DNA of 64,000 nucleotides from Sphingomonas sanguinis (GCF_019297835.1 NZ_CP079203.1:1647001-1711000), one strand, 5' to 3'; positions 43,735 through 54,392 are shown, counted from the stretch's first letter. Made by a program: numbers and translations. Notes: generated from the letters alone by a model not told the origin.

Positions 43735-44964
43735 TCAGAGGTCGATCAGGATGCGCGTCGGGTCCTGGATCGCGTTCTTCAGCGCGACGAGGAAGGTCAC
43801 CGCCTCGCGGCCGTCGATGATCCGGTGGTCATAGGACAGCGCCAGGTACATCATCGGACGGATGACGATCTGGCCGTCGACGACGACCGGGCGCTCCTCG
43901 ATGCGGTGGAGGCCCAGCACCGCCGACTGGGGCGGGTTGATGATCGGGGTCGACATCAGCGAGCCGAACACGCCGCCGTTCGAGATGGTGAAGGTGCCGC
44001 CCTTCATCTCGTCCATCTTGAGCGTGCCGTCCTTGGCGCGCTTGCCGAAGTCGCCGATCGTCTTTTCGATGCCCGCGACCGTCAGGTCCTGCGCATCGCG
44101 GATGACCGGCACGACCAGGCCGTTCGGGGCCGAGACGGCGACCGAGATGTCGGCATAGTCGTGATAGACGATCTCATCGCCCTCGATCGAGGCGTTGACC
44201 GACGGAATGTCCTTCAGCGCCATCGTCGCGGCCTTCACGAAGAAGCCCATGAAGCCCAGCCGGACGCCATGCTTCTTTTCGAACAGGTCCTTATACTTGG
44301 CGCGCGCCTCGATCACGGCGGTCATGTCGACGTCGTTGAACGTCGTCAGCATCGCGGCGGTGTTCTGCGCCTCCTTCAAGCGCTTGGCGATCGTCTGACG
44401 CAGGCGCGTCATCTTCACGCGCTCTTCCTTGCGCGCCGAACCGGCGGGGGCAGCGGCCGGAGCAGCGGCGGCAGGCGCCGGTGCGCTCGACTTGTTGGCG
44501 GCGGCGGCGGCGACATCTTCCTTCGTGATGCGGCCGTCCTTGCCGGTGCCCTTGATCGTCGCGGGGTCGAGGCCGTGCTCGAGCACCGCACGACGCACCG
44601 ACGGCGACAGTGCTGCGGGCGAGTCGCTCGACTCGTCGCCAGCAGGCGCAGCGGCGGGTGCCGGAGCGGCCGCCGGGGCTGCGGTCACGGCCGGGGTCGC
44701 CGCTTCGGTCTTGGCCGGGGCCGAGCCACCGGCCTCGACGGTCGCCAGCAGCGCGCCGACCTGCACCGTGTCGCCGACCTTGACGGCATGACCGCCCATG
44801 ACACCCGCCACCGGCGAGGGCACTTCGACCGAGACCTTGTCGGTCTCCAGGCTCGCGATCGGCTCGTCGACCGCCACCGCGTCACCCGGCTGCTTCAGCC
44901 ATTCGCCCAGCGTCGCCTCGGAGATCGATTCGCCCAGTACCGGGACCAGAACTTCAGTCGCCAT
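43735..44964 (-). CDS. sucB: Dihydrolipoyllysine succinyltransferase (E2 of 2-oxoglutarate dehydrogenase)
   Basis: 409 aa. One lipoyl domain with the modified Lys43 in [14 protein letters not shown], an Ala/Pro-rich hinge, the E3-binding domain ([20 protein letters not shown]), a second hinge and the catalytic core with the C-terminal [15 protein letters not shown]. The start at 44964 has GGAGG 8 bases upstream. It succinylates CoA from the E1 product and is the core of the complex with SucA and LpdA. Confidence 0.97.
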   Translation of the reverse strand: MATEVLVPVLGESISEATLGEWLKQPGDAVAVDEPIASLETDKVSVEVPSPVAGVMGGHAVKVGDTVQVGALLATVEAGGSAPAKTEAATPAVTAAPAAAPAPAAAPAGDESSDSPAALSPSVRRAVLEHGLDPATIKGTGKDGRITKEDVAAAAANKSSAPAPAAAAPAAAPAGSARKEERVKMTRLRQTIAKRLKEAQNTAAMLTTFNDVDMTAVIEARAKYKDLFEKKHGVRLGFMGFFVKAATMALKDIPSVNASIEGDEIVYHDYADISVAVSAPNGLVVPVIRDAQDLTVAGIEKTIGDFGKRAKDGTLKMDEMKGGTFTISNGGVFGSLMSTPIINPPQSAVLGLHRIEERPVVVDGQIVIRPMMYLALSYDHRIIDGREAVTFLVALKNAIQDPTRILIDL

Positions 44965-45076
44965 TTCCATTTCCTCCGCCCGGTCCATCGACCGGGGCTC
45001 TTACGCGGGCGGGCAAAACGCCCGCGCCAGATTTCATCCCTCCCCGGCTCGGTCACGAACCGGGGAACTCGGTAAG

Positions 45077-48055
45077 TCAGTCCGCGGCCGCCGTGGTCGG
45101 CTTGGCGGTGGTGTTGCTGCCCTCGGCGCGCGTCCGGCGGATTTCCTCGCGGACATTATGGCCCAGTGCATCGGCGACCAGCGCGCCCTGCTCGGCGGTG
45201 TGGCGCTTCATCAGGCCGGTGGCGGGCGAAGCCGCCGCCGCGCGACCCGCATAGCGCGCCCGCTTCACGCTCGCACCGGCCTCGGCCAGCGCCTCCTCGA
45301 TCAGCGGCTCGACGAAGAACCAGTAACCGTTGTTCTTCGGCTCTTCCTGCGCCCAGACCACGTCCTGAAGGTTCGGCATCCGCGCGATCCGCTTGGCGAG
45401 CGCATCGCTCGGGAACGGATAGAGCTGCTCGACGCGCACGATCTGGGTCGTGGTGTCGCCCGCCGCGTCGCGTGCCTCGATCAGGTCATAGGCGACCTTG
45501 CCGGTGCACAGGACCAGCCGCGTCGTGGCCTCGTCGGCGGCACCATTGGTGTCCGACAGCAGGCGACGGAAGTGGCTTTCGCCCTGGAAGTCCTCGGCCT
45601 TCGACACCGCCAGTTTGTGACGCAGCAGCGACTTCGGCGTAAAGACGACCAGCGGCTTGCGGAAGTTACGATGCATCTGCCGGCGCAACAGGTGGAAATA
45701 GTTGGCCGGGGTGGTGCAGTTCGCCACCTGGATATTGTCGTTGGCGCAGGACTGGAGGAAGCGCTCGGGACGGGCCGACGAGTGCTCCGGACCCTGCCCT
45801 TCATAGCCGTGCGGCAGCAGCATCACCAAGCCGTTGGCACGCAGCCACTTGGACTCGCCCGACGTGATGAACTGGTCGATCATGATCTGCGCGCCGTTGA
45901 CGAAGTCGCCGAACTGCGCCTCCCACATGACCAGCGTCTTCGGGTCGGCCAGCGCATAGCCGTACTCGAAGCCGAGCACGCCATATTCGGACAGCGGGCT
46001 GTCCAGCACTTCGAAGCTGCCATGCTCGACGGTCTTGAGCGGCACATATTTGTGCTCGTCGGTCTGGTCGACCCAGACCGCGTGACGCTGCGAGAATGTG
46101 CCGCGACCCGAATCCTGGCCCGACAGACGGACGCCGTACCCTTCCGACAGCAGCGAACCGAAGGCCAAGGCCTCGCCGGTCGCCCAGTCGAAATTCTCGC
46201 CGGTGGCGAACATCTGGCGCTTGGCGTCGAGCACGCGGTTCAGCGTCTTGTGGACCTGAAGCCCCTCGGGGATCGTGGTCAGCGTGCGGCCGATCGCGTC
46301 GAACAGCTTCTTGTCGAGGCCGGTCTCGACGTTGCGGCGACCCTGATCGGTCTCCTTCGGTGCCGACAGACCCGACCAGCGACCGGCGAACCAGTCGGCC
46401 TTGTTGGGCTTGTAGCTCTGGCCCGCCTCGAACTCGCCTTCGCAGCGCGTGGTGTACTGCTTGATATTCTCATCGACCCAGGCCTGATCGACCACACCCT
46501 CGGCGACGAGGCGCTTCGAGTAGATTTCGCTGACACCGGGGTGCGAGCGGATCTTGTTGTACATCAGCGGCTGGGTGAAGCCCGGCTCGTCACCTTCGTT
46601 GTGACCGAAGCGGCGATAGCACCACATGTCGATCACGATGTCGCGGTGGAACTTCTGACGGAACTCGATCGCCATCTTGGTAGCGAAGGTGACCGCCTCG
46701 GGATCGTCGCCATTGACGTGGAAGACCGGCGCCTGGACACCCTTGGCCACATCCGACGGATAGGGCGAGGAGCGCGCGAACTGCGGCGAGGTGGTGAAGC
46801 CCACCTGGTTGTTGATGATGAAGTGGACGCAGCCGCCGGTGTTGTAACCACGGATGCCGGAGAAGCCGAGGCACTCCCAGACGATGCCCTGGCCCGCAAA
46901 GGCGGCGTCGCCATGGATCAGCACCGGCACCGACGCCGAGTGATCGGTCAGGTCGTCGGCGATCGTCTGGATCGCGCGGGTCTTGCCCAGCACGACCGGG
47001 TTCACCGCCTCGAGGTGCGAGGGGTTGGCGACCAGCGACATATGGACCTTGTGGCCGTCGAACTCACGGTCGGTCGAGGTGCCGAGATGGTACTTCACGT
47101 CGCCCGAACCGCCGATGTCATCGGGGTTGGCCGAGCCACCGGCAAATTCGTGGAAGATCACGCGCAGCGGCTTGGCCATCACATTGGCCAGCACGTTCAG
47201 GCGGCCGCGATGCGCCATGCCGAACACGATCTCGCGCACGCCCATCTGGCCGCCGTACTTGATGACCGACTCGAGCGCGGGGATCATCGACTCGCCGCCG
47301 TCCAGGCCGAAGCGCTTGGTACCGACATATTTCTTGCCGAGGAACTTTTCCCACTGCTCGGCCTCGATGACCTTGTTCAGGATCGCCTTCTTGCCATCGA
47401 CGGTGAAGTCGATCGCCTTGTCCTGACCTTCCATCCGGTCCTGAAGGAAGCGACGCTCCTCCACGTCCGCGATGTGCATATATTCGAGGCCGATATTGCC
47501 GCAGTAATTCTTACGCAGCGTGTCGACCAGCTCGCGAACGGTCGCCCATTCGAAGCCCATCGTGCCGCCGAGGTAGACCTTGCGGTCGATATCGGCGTCG
47601 GTGAAGCCGTGATATTCGGTCTTCAGGTCTTCCGGCAGCTCGCGCAGGCCCGACAGGCCCAGCGGGTCGAGGTTCGCCGCAAGGTGGCCGCGCACGCGAT
47701 AGGTGCGGATCAGCAGCTGGGCGCGGATCGCGTCACCCGCCGCCTTGACGATGTCGGCGGTCGAGGGGGCCGCTGCGGCGGCTGCCGGAGCGGGCTTGCC
47801 ACCCTTGGCAGGCTTGGGGGCCGGTTCCATCTGGGTCGGGTCGAGGCCCGCCGTCAGATCGTCGGTCGAGGTCAGCGGCCAGCGCTTGTTCTGCCAGCTG
47901 GGGGCGCCCACGCCCTGCTCCAGACCCTCGAAGAAGGTCCGCCAGCCCGCATCGACCGACGACTGGTCGGCCTGATACTTGGCGTAGAGCGTTTCGATGA
48001 AGGCGGGGCTGACGCCCGCCGCGATGTCGCTGAATTCCTGGCCTTCGTAGCCCAT
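45077..48055 (-). CDS. sucA: 2-oxoglutarate dehydrogenase E1 component
   Basis: 992 aa, full length. Thiamine-diphosphate enzyme that decarboxylates 2-oxoglutarate. N-terminal E1o segment (SPAFIETLYAKYQADQSSVD), core HRGRLNVLANVMAKP, the ThDP motif beginning LIHGDAAFAGQGIVWE and continuing to INNQVGFTTSP, and C-terminal VVWAQEEPKNNGYWFFVEP. The start at 48055 (MGYEGQEFSD) has GAGGAAG 9 bases upstream; an earlier in-frame start would run through a palindromic repeat. Confidence 0.97.
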   Translation of the reverse strand: MGYEGQEFSDIAAGVSPAFIETLYAKYQADQSSVDAGWRTFFEGLEQGVGAPSWQNKRWPLTSTDDLTAGLDPTQMEPAPKPAKGGKPAPAAAAAAPSTADIVKAAGDAIRAQLLIRTYRVRGHLAANLDPLGLSGLRELPEDLKTEYHGFTDADIDRKVYLGGTMGFEWATVRELVDTLRKNYCGNIGLEYMHIADVEERRFLQDRMEGQDKAIDFTVDGKKAILNKVIEAEQWEKFLGKKYVGTKRFGLDGGESMIPALESVIKYGGQMGVREIVFGMAHRGRLNVLANVMAKPLRVIFHEFAGGSANPDDIGGSGDVKYHLGTSTDREFDGHKVHMSLVANPSHLEAVNPVVLGKTRAIQTIADDLTDHSASVPVLIHGDAAFAGQGIVWECLGFSGIRGYNTGGCVHFIINNQVGFTTSPQFARSSPYPSDVAKGVQAPVFHVNGDDPEAVTFATKMAIEFRQKFHRDIVIDMWCYRRFGHNEGDEPGFTQPLMYNKIRSHPGVSEIYSKRLVAEGVVDQAWVDENIKQYTTRCEGEFEAGQSYKPNKADWFAGRWSGLSAPKETDQGRRNVETGLDKKLFDAIGRTLTTIPEGLQVHKTLNRVLDAKRQMFATGENFDWATGEALAFGSLLSEGYGVRLSGQDSGRGTFSQRHAVWVDQTDEHKYVPLKTVEHGSFEVLDSPLSEYGVLGFEYGYALADPKTLVMWEAQFGDFVNGAQIMIDQFITSGESKWLRANGLVMLLPHGYEGQGPEHSSARPERFLQSCANDNIQVANCTTPANYFHLLRRQMHRNFRKPLVVFTPKSLLRHKLAVSKAEDFQGESHFRRLLSDTNGAADEATTRLVLCTGKVAYDLIEARDAAGDTTTQIVRVEQLYPFPSDALAKRIARMPNLQDVVWAQEEPKNNGYWFFVEPLIEEALAEAGASVKRARYAGRAAAASPATGLMKRHTAEQGALVADALGHNVREEIRRTRAEGSNTTAKPTTAAAD

Positions 48056-48093
48056 GAGACGCTTCCTCGACCGCCCGTCTTCTTCATGATCGC

Positions 48094-48175
48094 CACCCCG
48101 GCACATCCGCCTGGGGTCCGCAGCCGCGAGCGGCCCGCCTGCCGCCACGGACCCCGGCGGTTGTGCCGGGGTGAC
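48094..48175. repeat. Palindromic doublet between sucD and sucA
   Basis: caccccggcacatccgcctg..gggtccg at the left and cggaccccggcggttgtgcc..ggggtg at the right form ~28-bp inverted ends with a GC-rich centre. It may fold in the polycistronic mRNA. Confidence 0.75.
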
Positions 48176-48185
48176 GCGATACGCC

Positions 48186-49070
48186 TTACTTGTTCAGCAC
48201 CGACAGCAGCGTCGAGCCGAGCTCCGACGGGCTGGCCGCGACCTTGATCCCGGCCGCTTCCATCGCCGCGATCTTGTCCTCAGCGCCGCCCTGGCCGCCC
48301 GACACGATCGCACCGGCATGGCCCATGCGACGGCCCGGAGGCGCGGTGCGGCCCGCGATGAAGCCAGCCATCGGCTTACTGCGACCGCGCTTGGCTTCGT
48401 CACGCAGGAACTGCGCGGCTTCTTCTTCCGCCGAGCCGCCGATCTCGCCGATCATGATGATCGACTGGGTCTCGTCATCGGCCAGGAACAGCTCCAGCAC
48501 GTCGATGAAGTTGGTGCCGTTGACGGGATCGCCGCCGATGCCGACCGCAGTCGTCTGACCCAGGCCAGCGTTCGAGGTCTGGAACACCGCCTCATAGGTC
48601 AGCGTGCCCGAGCGCGACACGACGCCGACCGAGCCCTTCTTGAAGATCGAACCGGGCATGATGCCGATCTTGCATTCACCCGGCGTCAGCACGCCCGGGC
48701 AGTTCGGACCGATCAGGCGCGACTTCGAACCCGACAGGGCGCGCTTGACCTTGACCATGTCGAGGACCGGAATGCCCTCGGTGATCGCGACGATCAGCGG
48801 GATTTCCGCGTCGATCGCCTCCAGGATCGAGTCGGCCGCGAAGGGCGGCGGCACGTAGATGACCGACGCGTCGGCGCCCGTCTTCGACTTGGCTTCGGCT
48901 ACGGTGTTGAAGACCGGCAGGCCGATATGCTCGGTGCCGCCCTTGCCCGGCGTCACGCCGCCGACCATCTGCGTACCGTACGCCAGCGCCTGCTGGGTGT
49001 GGAACGTGCCGGTTTCACCCGTCATGCCCTGGGTGATGACCTTGGTGTTCTTGTTGACGAGGATGCTCAT
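48186..49070 (-). CDS. sucD: Succinyl-CoA synthetase alpha subunit
   Basis: 294 aa. CoA-binding Rossmann domain ([40 protein letters not shown]) and ligase domain with the phosphorylated His in [13 protein letters not shown]. It converts succinyl-CoA to succinate with substrate-level phosphorylation, together with the beta subunit SucC. sucC, normally immediately upstream, is not here; a GIY-YIG cassette and mdh occupy that position. Confidence 0.97.
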   Translation of the reverse strand: MSILVNKNTKVITQGMTGETGTFHTQQALAYGTQMVGGVTPGKGGTEHIGLPVFNTVAEAKSKTGADASVIYVPPPFAADSILEAIDAEIPLIVAITEGIPVLDMVKVKRALSGSKSRLIGPNCPGVLTPGECKIGIMPGSIFKKGSVGVVSRSGTLTYEAVFQTSNAGLGQTTAVGIGGDPVNGTNFIDVLELFLADDETQSIIMIGEIGGSAEEEAAQFLRDEAKRGRSKPMAGFIAGRTAPPGRRMGHAGAIVSGGQGGAEDKIAAMEAAGIKVAASPSELGSTLLSVLNK

Positions 49071-49091
49071 CTAACTTCTCTTCCTCTTGTT

Positions 49092-49119
49092 CCCCGGCGA
49101 AGGCCGGGGCCCAGTTGGG
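49092..49119. repeat. Left 28-bp inverted repeat of the GIY-YIG cassette
   Basis: ccccggcgaaggccggggcc followed by cagttggg. It matches the reverse complement of 49436-49463 at 27 of 28 positions. Confidence 0.9.
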
Positions 49120-49126
49120 GAAACGG

Positions 49127-49423
49127 TCATGGCAGTGCGATCCGGTCGTAAAGATCATCCCAGTCGGGATTGAGCCCTTCGATTTCCCGCAGCTTCCAGG
49201 CCCGCTTCCATTCCTTCATCCGCAGCTCGCGCTGCCGTGCTGATTCGATGCTCTCATGCGCCTCGAACCATACGAGGCGATGACAGCGATGCTTTCGCGT
49301 GAACCCGGCGACCACCCCGTCGCGATGCTGAAGCACGCGCTGGGCGAGGTTGCTGGTCACGCCGAGATAGAGCGCCCCGTTGCGATCGCTGGCCATGATA
49401 TAGACATAGCCCGGTCGCTCCAT
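49127..49423 (-). CDS. GIY-YIG nuclease-domain protein (UPF0213/YhbQ-like)
   Basis: 98 aa, a single GIY-YIG domain: GYVYIMASDRNGALYLGVTS gives the two strand motifs (YVY and YLG), followed by the catalytic Arg in NLAQRVLQHRDG and a Glu in FEAHESIESARQRELRMKEW. Stand-alone proteins of this size occur in many alphaproteobacteria and their targets are unknown. The start at 49423 is inside the inverted-repeat pair; a longer start would translate the right repeat. It interrupts the mdh-suc cluster on the same strand. Confidence 0.85.
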   Translation of the reverse strand: MERPGYVYIMASDRNGALYLGVTSNLAQRVLQHRDGVVAGFTRKHRCHRLVWFEAHESIESARQRELRMKEWKRAWKLREIEGLNPDWDDLYDRIALP

Positions 49424-49435
49424 CTCGAATGCCTT

Positions 49436-49463
49436 CCCAACTGGGCCCCGGCCTCCGCCGGGG
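49436..49463. repeat. Right 28-bp inverted repeat of the GIY-YIG cassette
   Basis: cccaactgggccccggcctc followed by cgccgggg, lying between the mdh stop and the GIY-YIG start. Confidence 0.9.
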
Positions 49464-49477
49464 CACAATGGAATGGA

Positions 49478-50527
<1,050 letters not shown>

Positions 50528-50572
50528 TTAAGATTTTAAACGATAATGGTTCGCAAGTGCATTATGGCTTGA

Positions 50573-51685
50573 TTAAGCCCCTTCCGAGCCATGGCCCTGG
50601 GCCAGATACTCCTCAGACCGCATCTCTTCCAACCGGCTGATCGTGCGTTCGAACTCGAAGCGGCCATCGCCGGTTTCATAGAGTTCGGCGGGCTGCGCAT
50701 CGGCTGCGGCGAGCAGCTTGACCTTGTGTTCGTAGAGCGCGTCGATCAGCTGGACGAAGCGCGCCGCCTCGTTGCGGTTCTCCGGCCCTAGCTTGGGGAT
50801 GCCGACCAGAATGACGGTGTGGAAACGCCGCGCGACCGCCAGATAGTCCGCCGCCCCCCGCGCCTCGCCGCACAGCCGCTTGAACGAGAAGACCGCGACG
50901 CCCTTCAGCGCCTTGGGCACATGCAGGACGCGTCCGCCGACCTTCAGGTCCTCGGAGGGCACATGCGCCGCATCCTCGACCGGATAGTCGGTCAGGCGAA
51001 AGAACGCCGCCGACAGCGTCATCGTCGCCTTCGGCCCATTGGGCACCAGCCAGGTGTCGAGCCGCCCCAGCCGGTCGCGGCGATAGTCGGTCGGCCCGTT
51101 GAGCGCCAATACGTCCAGCCGCGCCTCGATCAGCGCGATGAAGGGCAGGAAATGCTCGCGGTTGAGGCCGTTCTTGTAGAGGTCCTTGGGCGGCCGGTTG
51201 GAGGTGGTGACGATCGTCACCCCCGCCTCGATCAGCGCGGTGAACAGCCGCGACAGGATCATCGCGTCGGGACTGTTGGTCACCATCATCTCGTCGAAGG
51301 CCAGCAGCCGCACTTCCTCGGCCAGAGCGGCGGCGACCGGAGCGATCGGGTCGCCCGCCTGCTTGGCGCGCTCGGTGGCGATGCGGGCATGGACCTCCAG
51401 CATGAACTCGGCGAAGTGGACCCGACGCTTGGCCTCGACCGCGACATGGTCGAAGAACAGGTCCATCAGCATCGACTTGCCGCGCCCGACATCGCCCCAG
51501 AGATAGACGCCCTTCGGGGCGGGTGTGCCCTTGCCGGTCAGGCGGGCGAAGAGGCCGGTCTTGCGCGGAGTTTCCAGTTCGGCCGCGAGGGTTTCGAGTC
51601 GCGCGGCGGCGGCGGCCTGTTCGGGATCTGGGCGAAGCTCTTCGGCGGAGACCAGGCGGCGATAGGCGTTGAGGATGTCGGGCAT
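50573..51685 (-). CDS. zapE: Cell division protein ZapE (AFG1-like ATPase)
   Basis: 370 aa. Walker A GDVGRGKS at residues 64-71, Walker B LLAFDEMMVTNSPDAMILSR, and the C-terminal FIQ/LIDALYEHKVKLLAAADAQ block typical of AFG1/ZapE. In E. coli ZapE contacts FtsZ and supports division under stress. It lies upstream of mdh, as in other alphaproteobacteria. Confidence 0.93.
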   Translation of the reverse strand: MPDILNAYRRLVSAEELRPDPEQAAAAARLETLAAELETPRKTGLFARLTGKGTPAPKGVYLWGDVGRGKSMLMDLFFDHVAVEAKRRVHFAEFMLEVHARIATERAKQAGDPIAPVAAALAEEVRLLAFDEMMVTNSPDAMILSRLFTALIEAGVTIVTTSNRPPKDLYKNGLNREHFLPFIALIEARLDVLALNGPTDYRRDRLGRLDTWLVPNGPKATMTLSAAFFRLTDYPVEDAAHVPSEDLKVGGRVLHVPKALKGVAVFSFKRLCGEARGAADYLAVARRFHTVILVGIPKLGPENRNEAARFVQLIDALYEHKVKLLAAADAQPAELYETGDGRFEFERTISRLEEMRSEEYLAQGHGSEGA

Positions 51686-51730
51686 GTCAGGGGCGATGTC
51701 TGCCCTGGGGTGGCTGGCGTCAACCCCTCT

Positions 51731-51829
51731 CCACCCTCACCCTTCCCACCCGCTTGCAGCGGGCGGGCCCCTTCCCTCTCCCATCGGGAGAGGGAGGGAG
51801 GCGCGTCAGCGCCGGAAGGGTGAGGGTGG
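51731..51829. repeat. Intergenic palindromic doublet, family B
   Basis: ccaccctcacccttcccacc..cgcttgcagcgggcgggcccc and ccctctcccatcgggagagg..gaggg, ending ggaagggtgagggtgg. Sister of 2348-2441. Confidence 0.85.
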
Positions 51830-51850
51830 TTGGCGGACCAGATAGAATGG

Positions 51851-51885
51851 AAAAAGGGGGCCGTTTCCGACCCCCTTTTCCGTTT
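51851..51885 (-). terminator. Rho-independent terminator of sdhB
   Basis: On the minus strand AAAGGGGGTC and GGCCCCCTTT enclose GGAAAC and are followed by a T run, 18 bases after the sdhB stop. Confidence 0.85.
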
Positions 51886-51902
51886 CCATCATGCCAGCCG
51901 GA

Positions 51903-52682
51903 TCAGATGACGCGCTCGGCTTCCATCTTCTTGATCTCGGCGATCGCCTTGGCCGGGTTCAGACCCTTGGGGCAGACATTCGCGCAGTTCATGATCGTGT
52001 GGCAGCGATACAGGCGGAACGGATCCTCCAGCTCGTCCAGACGCTCGCCGGTCATCTCGTCGCGGCTGTCGGCCAGCCAGCGATAGGCCTGGAGCAGGAT
52101 CGCCGGGCCGAGGAACTTGTCGCTGTTCCACCAATAGCTGGGGCACGAGGTCGAGCAGCACGCGCACAGGATGCACTCGTACAGACCATCGAGCTTCGCG
52201 CGGTCGTCCGGCGACTGGAGCCGCTCCTTGCCCGAGGGGGCCGGCGACACGGTCTGCAGCCACGGCTTGATCGAGGCGTACTGCGCATAGAAATGAGTGA
52301 AGTCGGGAACCAGGTCCTTGACCACGTCCATATGCGGCAAGGGCGTGATCTGGACCGTGCCCTTCACATCCTCGATCGCGGTGGTGCAGGCCAGGCCGTT
52401 GCGACCGTCGATGTTCATCGCGCACGACCCGCAAATGCCCTCGCGGCACGAACGGCGGAAGGTCAGCGAGCTGTCCTGCTCGGCCTTCATCTTGATCAGC
52501 GCGTCGAGCACCATCGGGCCGCACTCGTCCAGATCGACCTCGAACGTGTCGTAACGCGGGTTCTGACCCGAATCGGGGTCGTAGCGATAGACCTTGAACT
52601 TTTTCAGGCGGCCGCCGGTGGTCGCCTGGTGCGTTTCGCCCTTCTTGATGACGCTGTTCTTCGGCAGGGCAAATTCGGCCAT
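51903..52682 (-). CDS. sdhB: Succinate dehydrogenase iron-sulfur subunit
   Basis: 259 aa. The [2Fe-2S] ligands lie in [20 protein letters not shown], the [4Fe-4S] in [16 protein letters not shown] and the [3Fe-4S] in [17 protein letters not shown]. It passes electrons from SdhA flavin to ubiquinone in complex II. The ATG at 52682 is used; a GTG two codons earlier is possible. The usual neighbours sdhC, sdhD and sdhA are not in the window, so the gene is detached from them or they lie elsewhere. Confidence 0.96.
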   Translation of the reverse strand: MAEFALPKNSVIKKGETHQATTGGRLKKFKVYRYDPDSGQNPRYDTFEVDLDECGPMVLDALIKMKAEQDSSLTFRRSCREGICGSCAMNIDGRNGLACTTAIEDVKGTVQITPLPHMDVVKDLVPDFTHFYAQYASIKPWLQTVSPAPSGKERLQSPDDRAKLDGLYECILCACCSTSCPSYWWNSDKFLGPAILLQAYRWLADSRDEMTGERLDELEDPFRLYRCHTIMNCANVCPKGLNPAKAIAEIKKMEAERVI

Positions 52683-52790
52683 GGTCACAAACCCGCTGGA
52701 TGGGCCGACAGGCTGTCGGCAAAGGATCGACCCCGCCGATACATGACAGGGGCGCTTGTCGCAAATGTCTTGACCGATTTAGGCGCTGGT

Positions 52791-53366
52791 TCAGATCACA
52801 TCAAGAACGAGACCCAGCTCGCGAGCCTCCTCGGCATCGATATACCAGTTGCTGCGCGCCTTTTCCTGAAGTGTCTCGAAGCTGACGTTCGAGCCGTTGA
52901 CGATGGCGCGGAAGCCTTCTTCCTGAATCAGGACAGATTGCTCGATCTCGTGCAGCTTGGCCTTGAGCACGACGGGCAGGTTGGTCAGCGGCCCCGACAG
53001 GTCGATCGACCCCGACATCTGGCGCTCGTGGAGCATCAGCCGGGTGCCGCGCGTCAGGAAGCGATGCTCGACCGGAAAGGCCGACATGAAGGTCGCCCCC
53101 GCCGAATAGACCGCGACCTTGCCCAGGAACAGCGTCTCGCGGCCGGTATAATCGCGCAGCAGCCGGATCGAGTCGCCCATCGCGCGGGCCATTTCCGGGT
53201 CGCCGCCCAGCGTGGTGATCGACACCACCAGCGGACCGTCCTGCTCAGCGGCGGCGAGCTGGTCCTTGAACCCGGCGTACATCACCTCGTCCACCGTGCC
53301 GTAGAGCTGGATGTGCGGGCGGGCGAGCAGCGGGTATTTCACCGCTCTGTTGGGCTGGTCGTGCAT
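52791..53366 (-). CDS. ClpP-like serine protease (Clp proteolytic subunit family)
   Basis: 191 aa. The crotonase/ClpP fold is seen in IQLYGTVDEVMYAGFKDQLA, VVSITTLGGDPEMARAMGDS, the serine segment VAVYSAGATFMSAFP and the His segment LMLHERQMSG. It departs from housekeeping ClpP, whose motifs are GMAASMGA and MIHQP, so it is a divergent paralogue; its ATPase partner, if any, is unknown. The start at 53366 lies just past the family C repeat and avoids translating it. Confidence 0.8.
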   Translation of the reverse strand: MHDQPNRAVKYPLLARPHIQLYGTVDEVMYAGFKDQLAAAEQDGPLVVSITTLGGDPEMARAMGDSIRLLRDYTGRETLFLGKVAVYSAGATFMSAFPVEHRFLTRGTRLMLHERQMSGSIDLSGPLTNLPVVLKAKLHEIEQSVLIQEEGFRAIVNGSNVSFETLQEKARSNWYIDAEEARELGLVLDVI

Positions 53367-53412
53367 ATTGGGCGAACCGGGGGTGCGGGATAAGGTTCCG
53401 AAGTCTGGGCGT

Positions 53413-53497
53413 GGCCTTCGACTTCGCTCAGGCGGAACGGGGATCAGTATCCAGTCCACACTCCCCACAGCCGTTCAGGCTGAGCGAAGTCGAAGCC
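53413..53497. repeat. Intergenic inverted doublet, family C
   Basis: ggccttcgacttcgctcagg..cggaacgg and ccgttcaggctgagcgaagt..cgaag, about 35 bp apart, between phhA and the ClpP-like gene. Confidence 0.88.
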
Positions 53498-53508
53498 CAA
53501 CGGAATCC

Positions 53509-54378
53509 CTATCCGGCCTTCGCCCGAGCATAGGCCTGCGTCCCATACGTCACCACCTCATCCCCCGGCACGATCTCCGCCAGCGGAACATCCGGCAACG
53601 CCTTGATCTCCTGATAAAGCGGCGCGAAATCCGTCTCCAGCGTGGTGCGGAGCAATTCCTCGTAACTCCGGATCACGAAGTAATTCTGCTGGAAATCATC
53701 GATCCGGTATTCCGTCCGCATCACGCGGGCGAGGTCGAAGCCGATCCGGTTGGGACTCGGGTCCTCCAGCGCGAAGCGGCTTTCCGAATAGCTCGACACG
53801 ATACCCGCACCGTAAATCCGCAGGTCGCCATCCTCGCGCACCAGCCCGAACTCGACCGTGTACCAGTAGAGCCGCCCCAGATATTTCAGCGCATCCATGC
53901 CCAGCGCGCGCTGCCCGCCGCGCCCATAAGCAGCGAGATAGTCCGCGAAGACCGGATCGGCGAGCATCGGCACATGGCCGAACACGTCATGGAAAACGTC
54001 CGGTTCCTGCAAATAATCGAGCTGATCCGGCCGCCGGATGAAATTGCCCGCGACGAAGCGGCGGTTGGCCATATGGTCGAAGAAGACGTCATCAGGCACC
54101 AGCCCCGGCACCGCCACGACCTGCCACCCGGTCAGCTTCATCAAGCGTTCGGACAATTCCTCGAAATCGGGAATGCCCGGCCGCGACAGTTTGAGCACGT
54201 CGAGGCCGCGCAGATAGGCCTCCGACGCGCGGCCCGGAAGCAGCTTGGACTGGCGCGCGAACAGCGTATCCCAGGTCGCATGTTCCTCCGCCGTATAATG
54301 CTCCCACCCCTGCGGGATGGTCCAGTCGGCGGAGGCTCCCTCGGGCGGGGCGGCGAGAACATGGGTATCCTGTGCCAT
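53509..54378 (-). CDS. phhA: Phenylalanine 4-monooxygenase
   Basis: 289 aa, bacterial monomeric aromatic amino acid hydroxylase that makes tyrosine from phenylalanine with tetrahydropterin and O2. The Fe(II) triad is His130 and His135 in VFHDVFGHVP and Glu176 in YWYTVEFGL. There is no N-terminal ACT regulatory domain. It is divergent from the DUF2459 gene with overlapping 5' regions; a pterin-4a-carbinolamine dehydratase gene is not adjacent. Confidence 0.96.
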   Translation of the reverse strand: MAQDTHVLAAPPEGASADWTIPQGWEHYTAEEHATWDTLFARQSKLLPGRASEAYLRGLDVLKLSRPGIPDFEELSERLMKLTGWQVVAVPGLVPDDVFFDHMANRRFVAGNFIRRPDQLDYLQEPDVFHDVFGHVPMLADPVFADYLAAYGRGGQRALGMDALKYLGRLYWYTVEFGLVREDGDLRIYGAGIVSSYSESRFALEDPSPNRIGFDLARVMRTEYRIDDFQQNYFVIRSYEELLRTTLETDFAPLYQEIKALPDVPLAEIVPGDEVVTYGTQAYARAKAG

Positions 54379-54392
54379 GCGCGGAGCCTATC

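Noticed and set aside
44798..48247. 1149-codon plus-strand reading frame opposite sucA and sucB
   Set aside because: It is the antisense of sucA and part of sucB; its composition (Arg, Gly, His and Val runs) is what GC-rich codon-position bias gives on the opposite strand, and it has no recognisable domain.
53367..53468. N-terminal extension of the ClpP-like protein
   Set aside because: The added residues are encoded by a family C repeat, so the ATG at 53366 is the credible start.
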